A DNA stretch of 44,406 nucleotides from Cytophagaceae bacterium (GCA_947464365.1 CANHWS010000002.1:1-44406); one strand, 5' to 3'; shown: positions 34,496-42,821, counted from the stretch's first letter. Numbers and translations: made by a program. Notes: generated by a model not told the origin, from the letters alone.

Positions 34496-35734
34496 TTACC
34501 TAAAACAATACCGAAGCCGTTCTATTTCCGCCTTTGGCAGTGGCAGTTTGGCTGCCAATGACTCCCAACCTTTGACCTGCGATAACATCTCTGACCAAAT
34601 GGCTTTCGCATCCGCGACCTTGAGGCGAAATTGTGGTGCGACCGCAAACAAGGCTTCCTCGTTTAGTGACGCATCATAACCGTCTATCGTCAACGACAAC
34701 CATTTGGAGTCGGGTGACGGGTTGATATCGAATGCAGGGCTTAGGCGCCAGCCACGTGTGGTGAGGATAAAACCATGGTTCCGCAGGTGGTCATCCGTAT
34801 TGCTAACCATGATACTAAATGCAATACGTCGCCAAAGTTGATGCAGGTCAGCCTCTGGGTCAGCCCCTTGGCCCGAAATAAAGGCTGCTAAGTCTAGGTA
34901 ACTAGGTGTTTGCTCTCGATTCATCCCTTCTGTCCGCCCTAGCAAGGTCATGGCTGATGCATAATGAATGCGATCAGACCCAATCCTATCAAACCGTTTA
35001 GACAAAAAGGTATGGTGCCCCTTGCCGAATCTTAGGCATTTGGTTTCTGGGGTAATAATACCACATCGGTTGGCGAGCAATGAAACCAAGTACTCCCAGC
35101 CACCCTTATCAATTTCATCTGCGATCGAAGGGAACTTTGCAATCCAGAAGCTACCATCCTTATCCTTAACATTTGCCTTAGGCCTAGCACCTCCTAGTGA
35201 TGAACCAGGCTCTAGCAATTGATTAATCCACTTGGCCTCGTCTGCATCATGTTCATGACGTTCAAACCCTTTACTAGCAGCCATCAATTGCCTTAAATCA
35301 CTCATCGGTGGGGCTGCTAATCCTGCATCTTGGGCTAAAAACGCCCCGTCATCATCTGTTTTGAACCGGAGACCACCTAGTCGACCAGCATCATGCACAC
35401 CGAGCAAATAGTCCAACTCTGTGAGCGTCCTTGGTTTTCGATCTTCCGACTTCGCCATTAGCGCCTCCTTACGTTGCATCAGCACCCTACCCCATCGATC
35501 TGGTGCAGAGTCCTGCAGCATGCCAAAACTGGCCTTCTCATTCGGCAGATACTGCGTACCCTTGAAACTATACAAATCAGGGTCCAATTGTGGCCACTTA
35601 TTTGTGGTTAACCATTGGTCAAAGTACGTAAAGCCAAATGTTTGGTGCCCTCTTTGGTTCATAACAACCAGAGTCCCAATCGGTACCGGCCCATCAAGCC
35701 CAACCCAATCCCCATATACCCTCACCTCCTCCAT
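34496..35734 (-). CDS. hipA: HipA-family serine/threonine kinase toxin
   Basis: 412 residues from the ATG at 35734 (a GTG at 35737 is one codon earlier). HipA toxins phosphorylate a cellular target, classically glutamyl-tRNA synthetase, and induce dormancy. Visible parts: the N-subdomain (YFDQWL, APDRWGR), the Gly-rich regulatory loop SSLGGARPKA (Ser179 as likely autophosphorylation site), ATP-binding Lys200 in WIAKFPS, FLSKRFDR, the catalytic SNTDDHLRNHGF (Asp314) and metal-binding SPAFDINP (Asp336). All look intact. The start overlaps the antitoxin stop by one base (TGATG), giving coupled translation. Confidence 0.93.
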   Translation of the reverse strand: MEEVRVYGDWVGLDGPVPIGTLVVMNQRGHQTFGFTYFDQWLTTNKWPQLDPDLYSFKGTQYLPNEKASFGMLQDSAPDRWGRVLMQRKEALMAKSEDRKPRTLTELDYLLGVHDAGRLGGLRFKTDDDGAFLAQDAGLAAPPMSDLRQLMAASKGFERHEHDADEAKWINQLLEPGSSLGGARPKANVKDKDGSFWIAKFPSIADEIDKGGWEYLVSLLANRCGIITPETKCLRFGKGHHTFLSKRFDRIGSDRIHYASAMTLLGRTEGMNREQTPSYLDLAAFISGQGADPEADLHQLWRRIAFSIMVSNTDDHLRNHGFILTTRGWRLSPAFDINPSPDSKWLSLTIDGYDASLNEEALFAVAPQFRLKVADAKAIWSEMLSQVKGWESLAAKLPLPKAEIERLRYCFR

Positions 35735-36054
35735 CACCTAGGCAGTTTAGGGGCCCGTTTCTTCGTGACCATACCTAGGTCCTGAAGTTTGCGACCAAGT
35801 ACATCATCCTTTGCCAACTGGGCAAAGTCCTGAGCCAGACCCAATACAAATAGGACTTGCAAGTAGGCAGCAATGGCCACCATCGGTTCGCCACGCTCTA
35901 CCTTGTATAGCGTCATCCTAGAAATCCCCGCCCGCTCAGCCACCAGCGTGGCCGACTGGCGACGCCTTAAACGCGCCATCCTGAGGTTATCCCCCAGCTG
36001 ACGCAGCAAGGCCACATTTTGCGGCAACATAATTTCGGGTAGTCCAACAGTCAT
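35734..36054 (-). CDS. hipB: HipB-like XRE-family antitoxin
   Basis: 106 residues with a helix-turn-helix domain at about 15-70: LRQLGDNLRMARLRRRQSATLVAERAGISRMTLYKVERGEPMV, the classic XRE pattern. It precedes the toxin and overlaps it, as in hipBA, so it should neutralise HipA and repress the pair. The C-terminal tail is basic (TKKRAPKLPR). An alternative start at the Met nine codons in is possible. Confidence 0.9.
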   Translation of the reverse strand: MTVGLPEIMLPQNVALLRQLGDNLRMARLRRRQSATLVAERAGISRMTLYKVERGEPMVAIAAYLQVLFVLGLAQDFAQLAKDDVLGRKLQDLGMVTKKRAPKLPR

Positions 36055-36061
36055 AACTTCT

Positions 36062-36100
36062 CTATTGAGCTACAAAATTAGCAATAATGTAACGCAATAG
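36062..36100 (-). promoter_or_regulatory. candidate hipBA promoter with repeated operator-like sequences
   Basis: TAATTTTG on the minus strand (36073-36080) matches TAnnTTTG, 18 bases before the hipB start. On the plus strand GCAATA occurs at 36081-36086 and again at 36094-36099 (13-base period), and an inverted copy CTATTG lies at 36063-36068 on the other side of the -7 box. Such repeats around the promoter would suit HipB binding. No TTTG at -33. Confidence 0.4.
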
Positions 36101-36209
36101 CGCATTTATTAGCACCACTTGCGATGGATCTAGCTATAAAGTCGGCCTTATGTTATACGATAGGAGACAAAATAATAAGGTTTGTATTGTATCGTTGACA
36201 TTAAAGAAT

Positions 36210-36245
36210 GGTATAGGCAGCTATCAATCCCATACCACTGTGGTA
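36210..36245. repeat. overlapping inverted repeats in the hipB/lipoprotein gap
   Basis: TACCACTGTGGTA (36233-36245) is a perfect 13-base palindrome. Its left arm can also pair with GGTAT at 36210-36214, so two mutually exclusive hairpins are possible. No T tract follows on either strand. The rest of the 276-base gap 36055-36330 holds only the hipB promoter region and low-G+C DNA. Confidence 0.35.
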
Positions 36246-36330
36246 ATTGGATCTAAGCACCCTCAAGGACACTTAGCCAACATTGTTTGCAAACCATCGT
36301 AACGAGATAGATTTCCCCATCTAACAAGCT

Positions 36331-37611
36331 TTAGATCCCAATCTTATAGCTGATATCGAGCACATCACTACTACGATTGAAGGAGCTGGTTAAGCACCTA
36401 TTGACCCTAATAATGCCATATTTATTAGCTTGAGTTCGGAACACAATCAAATCACCACCTTGCAGAAATCCTACGATCGAGTTAACACGACCAGAAAGTC
36501 CTGCGTTGTTTGCGCCAGTCAAAACCTGAGCATTAAGAGTCGAGGTGCCATTGTTGCCAGCGTTAAAGGCAGCTTCCAGATCCGACCGTGTGAGATAGTC
36601 CGAAAATTTCACACCATTGGCTATCCTTAATTGCGTCTCCCGTCTAACAGACCATCTCATCATTTCATGATTAAAAAAATGGTACTCGTCACGCCAGTTG
36701 TCAGGCGACAATAACAAACCATAGAGTTGCCAATAGCTGTTAAAACCTATATCAATCGAGCCAGGATCAGCATTTGCCATCGCCAAAGTCGAAATGATAC
36801 CGGTGCTTAGGTTCAGGAATGATTGACTGTCGTAAATAGTATTGTATGACACGGGAAGCCCTAGCCTGATGTTGTCATACCGTGCTTGAGTTTCTGATAG
36901 CCTAATCTCGACACTATCCCGATTACCATCTTGGCCCGTAATCCGCAAGCGCCAAACCGTTCCATCCGGAACACCAGCCGTCAATATCTTGTAGGTTGTA
37001 TCACCATCTAGGCTACCTAACCGCGCACCATAACCAATCCGATTGGCTGGATAAGCCCTTTGGACCAGGAGTCCCGCTCCGCTGCGTCTGACCTTGACAG
37101 AAAGCGTATCCCCATCACCATATTCAAGTACAAGATTTTTGCCATTCAGATCTGTTCTGCCGTTTACTGTTAGGATACCTAGTGACGTAGGATCTGCCAC
37201 TTGGCGGTAAGTCACTACCACACTATCCGCCCCACCAGTCGAGTCCTTTACCCTGTAGGTTATAACCTCACCATCTTGAATATCAAAAGGCGCATATCGG
37301 ATGATTGTATCTTGATTGGTGGTTGCTGTGGCAACCATTTTTGATTGACCAGTTCGGAAAGACGAAAAGCGTGGTTTTTTGCCAAACTTAGAGATCTGTA
37401 CCTTCAGGGTATCCGCGCGACGAAAGCTAACTGTTTGCACTTTACCGCCGGGTGTCGCCCCCCCATTCACCGCCACAAGATTAATGGTTGGCCCTCCAAC
37501 AGTAGCTGGCACAACAGGGTCATCATTTCTTCGACAGGCACCTAGGCCAATCAGAAACAAACAAAAGAATAAGATGGACCGCAGTCCAAGGGATAAAGTC
37601 GTAGAGGCCAC
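36331..37611 (-). CDS. orphan lipoprotein with Ig-like beta domains
   Basis: 426 residues from a GTG at 37611; no ATG precedes the signal peptide. The signal ends IGLGAC, a canonical lipobox, followed by RRNDDP. Residues 40-230 show two or three repeated beta modules (DTLKVQISKFG, DTLSVKVRRSG; ITYRVKDSTGGADSVVVTYRQ, WRLRITGQDGNRDSVEIRL). The C-terminal half (NSYWQLYGLLLSPDNWRDEYHFFNH, GDLIVFRTQANKYGIIRVNR) is not one I recognise. Probably an outer-membrane surface lipoprotein. The IS110 element sits just upstream of its start and may separate it from its original promoter. Confidence 0.7.
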   Translation of the reverse strand: MASTTLSLGLRSILFFCLFLIGLGACRRNDDPVVPATVGGPTINLVAVNGGATPGGKVQTVSFRRADTLKVQISKFGKKPRFSSFRTGQSKMVATATTNQDTIIRYAPFDIQDGEVITYRVKDSTGGADSVVVTYRQVADPTSLGILTVNGRTDLNGKNLVLEYGDGDTLSVKVRRSGAGLLVQRAYPANRIGYGARLGSLDGDTTYKILTAGVPDGTVWRLRITGQDGNRDSVEIRLSETQARYDNIRLGLPVSYNTIYDSQSFLNLSTGIISTLAMANADPGSIDIGFNSYWQLYGLLLSPDNWRDEYHFFNHEMMRWSVRRETQLRIANGVKFSDYLTRSDLEAAFNAGNNGTSTLNAQVLTGANNAGLSGRVNSIVGFLQGGDLIVFRTQANKYGIIRVNRCLTSSFNRSSDVLDISYKIGI

Positions 37612-37692
37612 AGCAAAGGCTAAAAAGTTACTGTAATAGTAAAAAATACAATTACTAAAAGCAATAGCTAGCCAATACTATTCTGCCAGGCG

Positions 37693-37727
37693 CACAAAAT
37701 TTTCATGAAGGGAGCCTTCACCCACGG
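37693..37727 (+). repeat. left copy of a block repeated on both sides of the transposase
   Basis: This block begins CACAAAATT (37693-37701), has CATGAA in the middle and ends CACCCACGG (37719-37727). A related block in the same orientation lies after the transposase at 38962-38995. It is also part of a small foldable region: TTTCAT (37701-37706) can pair with ATGAAA (37730-37735), enclosing the hairpin GAAGG-GAG-CCTTC. Confidence 0.6.
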
Positions 37728-37771
37728 GTATGAAAGGGTAAATTTGGTTAGCAATCAAAATAGCCCCTCTT

Positions 37772-38929
37772 ATGACTCCGCAGGTAGAATTCCCCCAGAT
37801 CTTTGACCGTTGTGCAGGCCTTGACGTGCACAAGGATTCAGTAGTTGTGACTGTCAAAGTTAATCAGCAGAGTGATACTACCAGAACCTTTGGCACTTTT
37901 ACTAAGGACTTAAAGGAACTAGCTCAATGGTTACTTGAGATGAAGGTTACCCATCTTGCCATGGAGAGTACTGGCGTATACTGGAAGCCTGTTTTCAACA
38001 TTCTGGAGGACAACTTCCATGTGATTCTTGTCAATGCTCGGCATATCAAGTACGTGCCTGGGCACAAAACGGATGTCCTCGATAGTGCTTGGATTGCTAA
38101 GCTGCTATCCTCTGGCCTTCTCAAGGGTAGCTTTATTCCACCGCAAGAAATCAGGGAGATGCGTGATTTGCAACGCCTAAAGAAAAAAGCGGTCGGTGAG
38201 CGGATATCTGTCCGCAATCGGCTTCATAAGGTCCTCGAAGATGCCAATATCAAGCTTGGTAGTGTCGTTAGTGACGTCTTTGGCGTCACGGGTTGGGGAA
38301 TTATTTGTGCCCTTATCAGCGGCGAAACTAGACCTGAGGAGCTCATTAAGCTCGCTAAGGGAAGCCTCAAGAAAAAGGCGATTGAGTTGGCAGATTCACT
38401 TGAATGTCGCTTAACAAACCATCACAAGTTTCTTCTCGAGTTTCACAAACAACAACTGGAACAGATCCAACACAACATTGATCTCCTAGATCGTCAGCTT
38501 GAAGCCTACCTTCAAGCTCATACCACTCAAGTGGAACTGTTGGAAACTATTCCAGGCGTAAGTCATGAAACTGTTAAGGGGATCGTTGCCGAGACAGGCT
38601 TCGACATGAGTGTCTTTCCATCAGCTCAGCATTTGGCTTCCTGGGCGGGAGTTTGTCCCGGAAACAATGAGAGTGCTGGCAAGAAGAAAAGCAGTCGAGT
38701 TACACATGGAAATAAGGCATTGAAAACTGCACTAGTCGAAGCAGCTTGGTCTGCTACCCACATGAAGAACGGATGGCTAAAGGACAAATACTATGCCATA
38801 GCAGCAAGAAGAGGCAAACGAAGGGCCTTGATTGCTGTGGCTCACAAAATCCTTAACGCTGTCTACCAAGTACTCACAAATGCTGTACCGTACCAAGAGC
38901 CAATCGCTTTTGCTACTAAAAGAAATTGA
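37772..38929 (+). CDS. IS110-family transposase (DEDD recombinase)
   Basis: 385 residues, full length. The N-terminal RuvC-like domain shows the DEDD set: Asp18 in AGLDVHKDS, Glu65 in MESTGVYW, Asp101 and Asp104 in KTDVLDSAWIAKLL. A coiled middle follows (about 190-250). The C-terminal Tnp domain has ETIPGVSHETVKGIVAE and SWAGVCPGNNESAGKKKSSR with the catalytic Ser301. No frameshift or internal stop, so it may be active. IS110 recombinases are guided by a bridge RNA made from a non-coding end of the element. Confidence 0.95.
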   Translation: MTPQVEFPQIFDRCAGLDVHKDSVVVTVKVNQQSDTTRTFGTFTKDLKELAQWLLEMKVTHLAMESTGVYWKPVFNILEDNFHVILVNARHIKYVPGHKTDVLDSAWIAKLLSSGLLKGSFIPPQEIREMRDLQRLKKKAVGERISVRNRLHKVLEDANIKLGSVVSDVFGVTGWGIICALISGETRPEELIKLAKGSLKKKAIELADSLECRLTNHHKFLLEFHKQQLEQIQHNIDLLDRQLEAYLQAHTTQVELLETIPGVSHETVKGIVAETGFDMSVFPSAQHLASWAGVCPGNNESAGKKKSSRVTHGNKALKTALVEAAWSATHMKNGWLKDKYYAIAARRGKRRALIAVAHKILNAVYQVLTNAVPYQEPIAFATKRN

Positions 38930-38961
38930 GGTCGTGTTTTTATTGGTTCCTCAGAGACCGT

Positions 38962-38995
38962 CACAAAATTGACTGAATCCACTAGGCACCCACGG
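38962..38995 (+). repeat. right copy of the block repeated on both sides of the transposase
   Basis: CACAAAATT (38962-38970), then CTGAA, then CACCCACGG (38987-38995). The spacing between the two 9-base anchors is 25 bases here and 26 in the left copy at 37693-37727. The segment between the anchors differs apart from C(A)TGAA. Confidence 0.6.
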
Positions 38996-39047
38996 TTGTT
39001 GCACTAAGCACGTAGAAAAAATTCTTATTGTCTACTAGTGGATTTTT
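38976..39047 (+). ncRNA. candidate bridge RNA segment of the IS110 element
   Basis: A perfect 10-base inverted repeat, AATCCACTAG (38976-38985) with CTAGTGGATT (39035-39044), encloses 49 bases and runs into more T residues. Inside, GTAGA (39012-39016) pairs with TCTAC (39031-39035), and a loop holds CACCCACGG, identical to part of the non-coding sequence left of the transposase. A stem with internal guide loops containing sequence shared with an element end is what a bridge RNA needs. It is only a structural reading; start and end of the RNA are unknown. Confidence 0.35.
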
Positions 39048-39091
39048 AAACCTCAGAACTATTCTCAAGGGTATCATGCTAGGACTTTCAG

Positions 39092-39151
39092 AAAAAAAAG
39101 CCCCCAGACCATCCGGCAGCCATTGGCTTTATGGATAGGCGACTGAGGGCT
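39092..39151 (-). terminator. long tiered terminator after the 85-residue lipoprotein gene
   Basis: On the minus strand AGCCC-CAG pairs with CTG-GGGCT; inside this ATCC pairs with GGAT, and inside that AGCC pairs with GGCT. The three-tier stem is followed by eight T residues. At 60 bases it is longer than ordinary terminators and might also stabilise the transcript's end. Confidence 0.75.
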
Positions 39152-39207
39152 CACTTACACCTGGTAAGGTCTTTGGTTGGATCTAGGGATGGCCTAGTCC
39201 TACCTAC

Positions 39208-39465
39208 TTATTTGGTCTTAGCCGAAGCCACTAGGGCTTGGCTACTGTTCTGGCTAGGGGTGATGACAGCATAACGCTTGACACGTGGGGTATAGTAGCG
39301 TGGCTGGCTGTCAAATTTGCTACTGGCCCGCGAATAAGATGGTTTACCGGTTTTGCAGCTATCGAGTGACAAGAGACTGATGATGGCAACAAGGCCCAAA
39401 AGCATAAGGCGGCTTGCGGAAGCAAAAAAAGTAGGTTTGATCGGAGTGGTTTGTGTGCGTTGCAT
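39208..39465 (-). CDS. small lipoprotein
   Basis: 85 residues. A signal peptide (residues 18-36, LMLLGLVAIISLLSLDSC) ends in a plausible lipobox with Cys37. The 48-residue mature part is basic and Tyr/Ser-rich (PRYYTPRVKRYAV) with no known domain. It is followed by a strong terminator, which supports its being a real gene. Function unknown. Confidence 0.65.
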   Translation of the reverse strand: MQRTQTTPIKPTFFASASRLMLLGLVAIISLLSLDSCKTGKPSYSRASSKFDSQPRYYTPRVKRYAVITPSQNSSQALVASAKTK

Positions 39466-39634
39466 AAGCTGGTGTGTGGTACGGTGGGCTCTGGTAGGCC
39501 CAATTGGAAAACAGAATGGTGGCGTCGGATGGGAAATTGGTTTGGTAGAAGTGGTGCTAGATCAAGGGTTTATCTGGATATTGGCCTGTAACTGGCTGAC
39601 GAAATAATGGTCAAGTACCAGAGCCGACCGCATT

Positions 39635-40285
39635 ATGAACAACGTCCCCGAGGCGCCCCAGCCGCTACTAAACCCTGAGGCCCAGATAGCTGCCTTACTG
39701 TTGGTATATCCGTCTTTGGCACCATTGGTAACCACCTTTGGGCTGCCAGAAGTCAAATTTTTGGAGCAGGCCCCCTTTGAGGCTCTTGCTACCGCTATTG
39801 TTCATCAGCAGATAAGCACCAAAGCAGCCACCACCATCACAAACCGTCTCTGGGAGCGCTGCGAAGACAGACTGGAGCCAACCACCATTCTTAACCTTAG
39901 TGATGAAGACTTGCAAGGGGTCGGGATCAGCAAACAAAAGCGCGGTTACCTCCGGAGTCTAGCCCAACATTTCCTCGATCATCCTGAGCTTATTACCCAG
40001 TTGCATACCCTAGACGATGCAGCGATTATCCACTCCTTGGCCCAGGTTAAGGGCATAGGTGTTTGGTCGGTCCAGATGTATTTGTTGTTCGAGCTCTGGC
40101 GACCTGACGTTTGGCCCTTGCATGACCTCGGAATCCAGCGAGGTGTTGGGCGCTACATGGGTCTAGACGACAAGGCTACTCCAACTCAGGTTGAGGCATT
40201 TGGGCAGCCTGCGGTCGGGATGCGGTCGTTGTTGGCCTGGTATATGTGGCGGTTATCTTCCAAGAAACAGACAGATTCCCCCTGA
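39635..40285 (+). CDS. HhH-GPD DNA glycosylase (AlkA / 3-methyladenine type)
   Basis: 216 residues. The helix-hairpin-helix and following Gly/Pro-Asp loop are clear: LAQVKGIGVWSVQMYLLFEL (about 135-154) then WPLHDLGIQRGVGRYMG with catalytic Asp164. ATAIVHQQISTKAA is the conserved first helix of AlkA-like enzymes, which excise alkylated purines. It lacks the N-terminal regulatory or extra beta domain of E. coli AlkA and the Fe-S cluster of MutY/Nth. It should be cytoplasmic and act in base excision repair. Confidence 0.9.
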   Translation: MNNVPEAPQPLLNPEAQIAALLLVYPSLAPLVTTFGLPEVKFLEQAPFEALATAIVHQQISTKAATTITNRLWERCEDRLEPTTILNLSDEDLQGVGISKQKRGYLRSLAQHFLDHPELITQLHTLDDAAIIHSLAQVKGIGVWSVQMYLLFELWRPDVWPLHDLGIQRGVGRYMGLDDKATPTQVEAFGQPAVGMRSLLAWYMWRLSSKKQTDSP

Positions 40286-40379
40286 GTAGAATAGAGCCTA
40301 CATTGGGCTAAAAGTTTTGTCCGCTCCACCTATAACAGCCTATATATCAATCAATCAGACGGCTTCCGAATTTGGCTAC

Positions 40380-40865
40380 CTAGGCACTTGGTTGGCCATC
40401 GGAAAGTTTCTGATACTCCCCCTTCAGATGCGCCAATGCCTCACGCACGTGTGTGTCTATCGCCAAGAAGTTCTCGACCACGAGTTTAACAACATGGTTG
40501 GCGTCCAGCACGTAGGTAATACGTTTGGCAATCGGCAAGAATAGAACCTTGGCTTTGTAGGCTTCAGTCACCTCGCCAGTCAGATCACTCAGGAGGGTGA
40601 ACGGCAGCTCATACTTGCGCTGGAACCGACTATGCGACTCAACCGAGTCAGTACTGATACCGACTACTGGTATGCCCCATTCAGCCAGATCCTGATAATT
40701 GTCCCGAAAAGCGCACGCCTCCATGGTACAACCTGGCGTGAAGTCTTTTGGGTAGAAGTAGATGATGCCGGGCTTGTTCGCCCAGTCTTCCGAGAGCTTG
40801 AATGTTGTTCCATCTGCACATTTCAAGGCAAAATCAGGTGCCTTTGTCCCTACTGTCAACGCCAT
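40380..40865 (-). CDS. bcp: thioredoxin-dependent peroxiredoxin (Bcp/PrxQ type)
   Basis: 161 residues, typical of BCP. Peroxidatic Cys46 and resolving Cys51 lie in KDFTPGCTMEACAFRD, the C-x4-C arrangement of atypical 2-Cys peroxiredoxins. VVGISTDSVESHSRFQRKYELPFTLLSD follows. It reduces hydroperoxides with electrons from thioredoxin in the cytoplasm. It converges on the AlkA-like glycosylase gene; both serve damage defence. Confidence 0.95.
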   Translation of the reverse strand: MALTVGTKAPDFALKCADGTTFKLSEDWANKPGIIYFYPKDFTPGCTMEACAFRDNYQDLAEWGIPVVGISTDSVESHSRFQRKYELPFTLLSDLTGEVTEAYKAKVLFLPIAKRITYVLDANHVVKLVVENFLAIDTHVREALAHLKGEYQKLSDGQPSA

Positions 40866-41066
40866 AAAAGATGTATTTTATTCCGCCCAAGATGGCTTTT
40901 TCAGCATGATGATGGGCAGGGTACTACTCCACCCACTGGGGGTGGCAATGCCAAATCAAAATAAACTGTACTGACCTAACAACTAGGTGACCTGCCGATT
41001 AGTTTAGCGTCCTGATAGGTTCTGCTAACATGTAGGACATAAAATGCTCGGGCCAGCCTCGCTGAT

Positions 41067-42209
41067 ATGACGGATAACATCAAACTTGATACCAATATTG
41101 TATGGGCACCTGGCTTTGCCGCATTGGCAGATGCCCTCAGCCATTTTTTAACAGACCTATCACCTACCAAGGTGATGGTGGTGGCAGATTTCGGCAGCCA
41201 TACACATTGTTATCCATTGCTTCAGCAAATGTTGCCCGAGCATGGTTTGGTTGTCCTGCAAGGAGGCGAGCACCATAAAGACATGGAGGCCCTAGGGGAT
41301 ATCCTGAATGCACTGGCCAACCTGAAAGCCGATCGGCATAGTTTGGTGATTAACCTTGGTGGTGGCATGGTAGGTGATGTGGGTGGCATGGCCGCTGCGA
41401 TGTACATGCGTGGTATCCAGTTCCTGAACGTACCCACAACGCTGCTCGCCATGGTCGATGCCTCGGTTGGAGGCAAAACAGGGGTTAATTTTAATGGTAT
41501 CAAAAATCTAGTCGGGAGTTTCCGTTTGCCAACCATGGTCCTGATCTCTCCCATCTGGCTGAGTACTCTGCCCGAGCGTGAAATCAAGGCGGGGTTGGCC
41601 GAAATGCTCAAACATGGTCTGATTGCTGATCCCGTAGGTTTTGCAGAGTTAGCGCTAGCCATCCAGGCCTTAGTTATCCCAAGGCGGCCATTACATGAGC
41701 TGGAGTTTGCGTACTGGATCCCGCACAGTGTCAAGATCAAGGCAGCGATTGTAGCTGAGGACTTTGAGGAAATAGGGCCACGTAAACAGCTCAACCTTGG
41801 GCATACCGTCGCTCATGCGCTGGAGGCTGAGGCCCAAAAAGCACCAATCACCGATATCCTACATGGCGAAGCCGTTGCGCTTGGTATTTGGGTCGAGGCT
41901 ATTCTGGCTTATCGAATGCTAACCTTGCAGAGGGAGGAACTGGAGTCGATTGAGCAGGCATGTCTTGCGCTGGTGCCGGACCAACAATTAGAGGTATTGA
42001 TCCAAGCCCATCCGGATGACTTGATCCTGACCATGCTCATGGACAAAAAAAACAAGGATGGGCAAATCAGAGCTGTGCTGCTACGCAAGATCGGCGAGAC
42101 GCTGATTGACCGACCAGTAACCATACCCGAAATGCAGTGGGCTATCAGCAAGGCGCAAGAAAGGGCCAAGCTCATGCTACAAAATCGCCCAAAACCAACT
42201 GATCAATAA
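41067..42209 (+). CDS. aroB: 3-dehydroquinate synthase
   Basis: 380 residues. It converts DAHP to 3-dehydroquinate, the second step of the shikimate pathway, using NAD and a divalent metal. Signatures: INLGGGMVGDVGGMAAAMYMRG (NAD site), MVDASVGGKTGVNFNGIKN, AEMLKHGLI, and metal ligands in LNLGHTVAHALE and ILHGEAVALGI. Its 3' end overlaps the convergent lipoprotein gene by 7 bases. Confidence 0.97.
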   Translation: MTDNIKLDTNIVWAPGFAALADALSHFLTDLSPTKVMVVADFGSHTHCYPLLQQMLPEHGLVVLQGGEHHKDMEALGDILNALANLKADRHSLVINLGGGMVGDVGGMAAAMYMRGIQFLNVPTTLLAMVDASVGGKTGVNFNGIKNLVGSFRLPTMVLISPIWLSTLPEREIKAGLAEMLKHGLIADPVGFAELALAIQALVIPRRPLHELEFAYWIPHSVKIKAAIVAEDFEEIGPRKQLNLGHTVAHALEAEAQKAPITDILHGEAVALGIWVEAILAYRMLTLQREELESIEQACLALVPDQQLEVLIQAHPDDLILTMLMDKKNKDGQIRAVLLRKIGETLIDRPVTIPEMQWAISKAQERAKLMLQNRPKPTDQ

Positions 42210-42811
42210 ATACGCTTGAGGTCCCCACGCACTTTGTATAGGGTCGGACCTTGGAAGGTAACCTTTTCGGTGCCGCTCAGCATGTAGGCTGCCAAGGCGG
42301 GTTTGCCATCATGTTCGGTGAAGACGAGCTCCAACTCTTGGTCCCCATCGTTGAGCATACTTTGTTTTTGCAGACTGGCCTTGAGCTGTAACGGGTGCCG
42401 GTCTTGATCAAGAACGATGGTCAAAGAGCGTACTGGCAGGTCATCCCGCTGAGCCGTATAAACCAGGGTGGTACCGCGCTCTACTTTGCTGCTATCAAGT
42501 TTATATAGTCCAAGCCAGCTAGGTTTGTTGATGTCTGCCAAGATAAAAGGATCCAGCTCGTGGTGCCAGTTAAGGGTATCAAGTGTGGCACTTAGGGCAA
42601 CTCCGTTCAGGATACCACTTTTATAGACCGATACTTTGGATGCTTCAAGCGTCTGGATCTGTCCTTTTACTAGCCCTGCGACATCATAATAGCGATGGCT
42701 GCCCGTTGTGTCTGGTGCAGTGCATCCACTAATCAGAAAGCTGATAAGGCAAAAGCAGGCCAAGAATGGCCAATTATGCAGGGTCCTAAAAATGCTGGTC
42801 GATTTCATCAT
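42203..42811 (-). CDS. lipoprotein of unknown function
   Basis: 202 residues from the double ATG at 42811/42808, chosen because a signal peptide with lipobox LISGC follows; the longer frame to 42889 starts upstream of the likely promoter. The mature part is beta-rich, with SVYKSGILNGVALSATLDTLNWHHELDPFILADINKPSWLGLY and RSLTIVLDQDRHPLQLKASLQ. It resembles no family I can name. Probably inner-leaflet or outer-membrane anchored in the periplasm. Confidence 0.68.
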   Translation of the reverse strand: MMKSTSIFRTLHNWPFLACFCLISFLISGCTAPDTTGSHRYYDVAGLVKGQIQTLEASKVSVYKSGILNGVALSATLDTLNWHHELDPFILADINKPSWLGLYKLDSSKVERGTTLVYTAQRDDLPVRSLTIVLDQDRHPLQLKASLQKQSMLNDGDQELELVFTEHDGKPALAAYMLSGTEKVTFQGPTLYKVRGDLKRIY

Positions 42812-42821
42812 GGTTTGGCGA

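Larger units (their letters stand above)
37693..39047 (+). mobile_element. IS110-family insertion sequence (ends approximate)
   Basis: The core is a complete IS110-family transposase gene (37772-38929). Exact ends cannot be fixed because IS110 elements lack long terminal inverted repeats and leave no target duplication. The interval given runs from the first shared block upstream (37693) to the end of the structured region downstream (39047). Neighbouring genes on both sides are intact, so the insertion is intergenic. Confidence 0.6.

Noticed and set aside
41222..41794. 190-codon minus-strand open frame
   Set aside because: It is antisense to aroB, whose signatures are complete.
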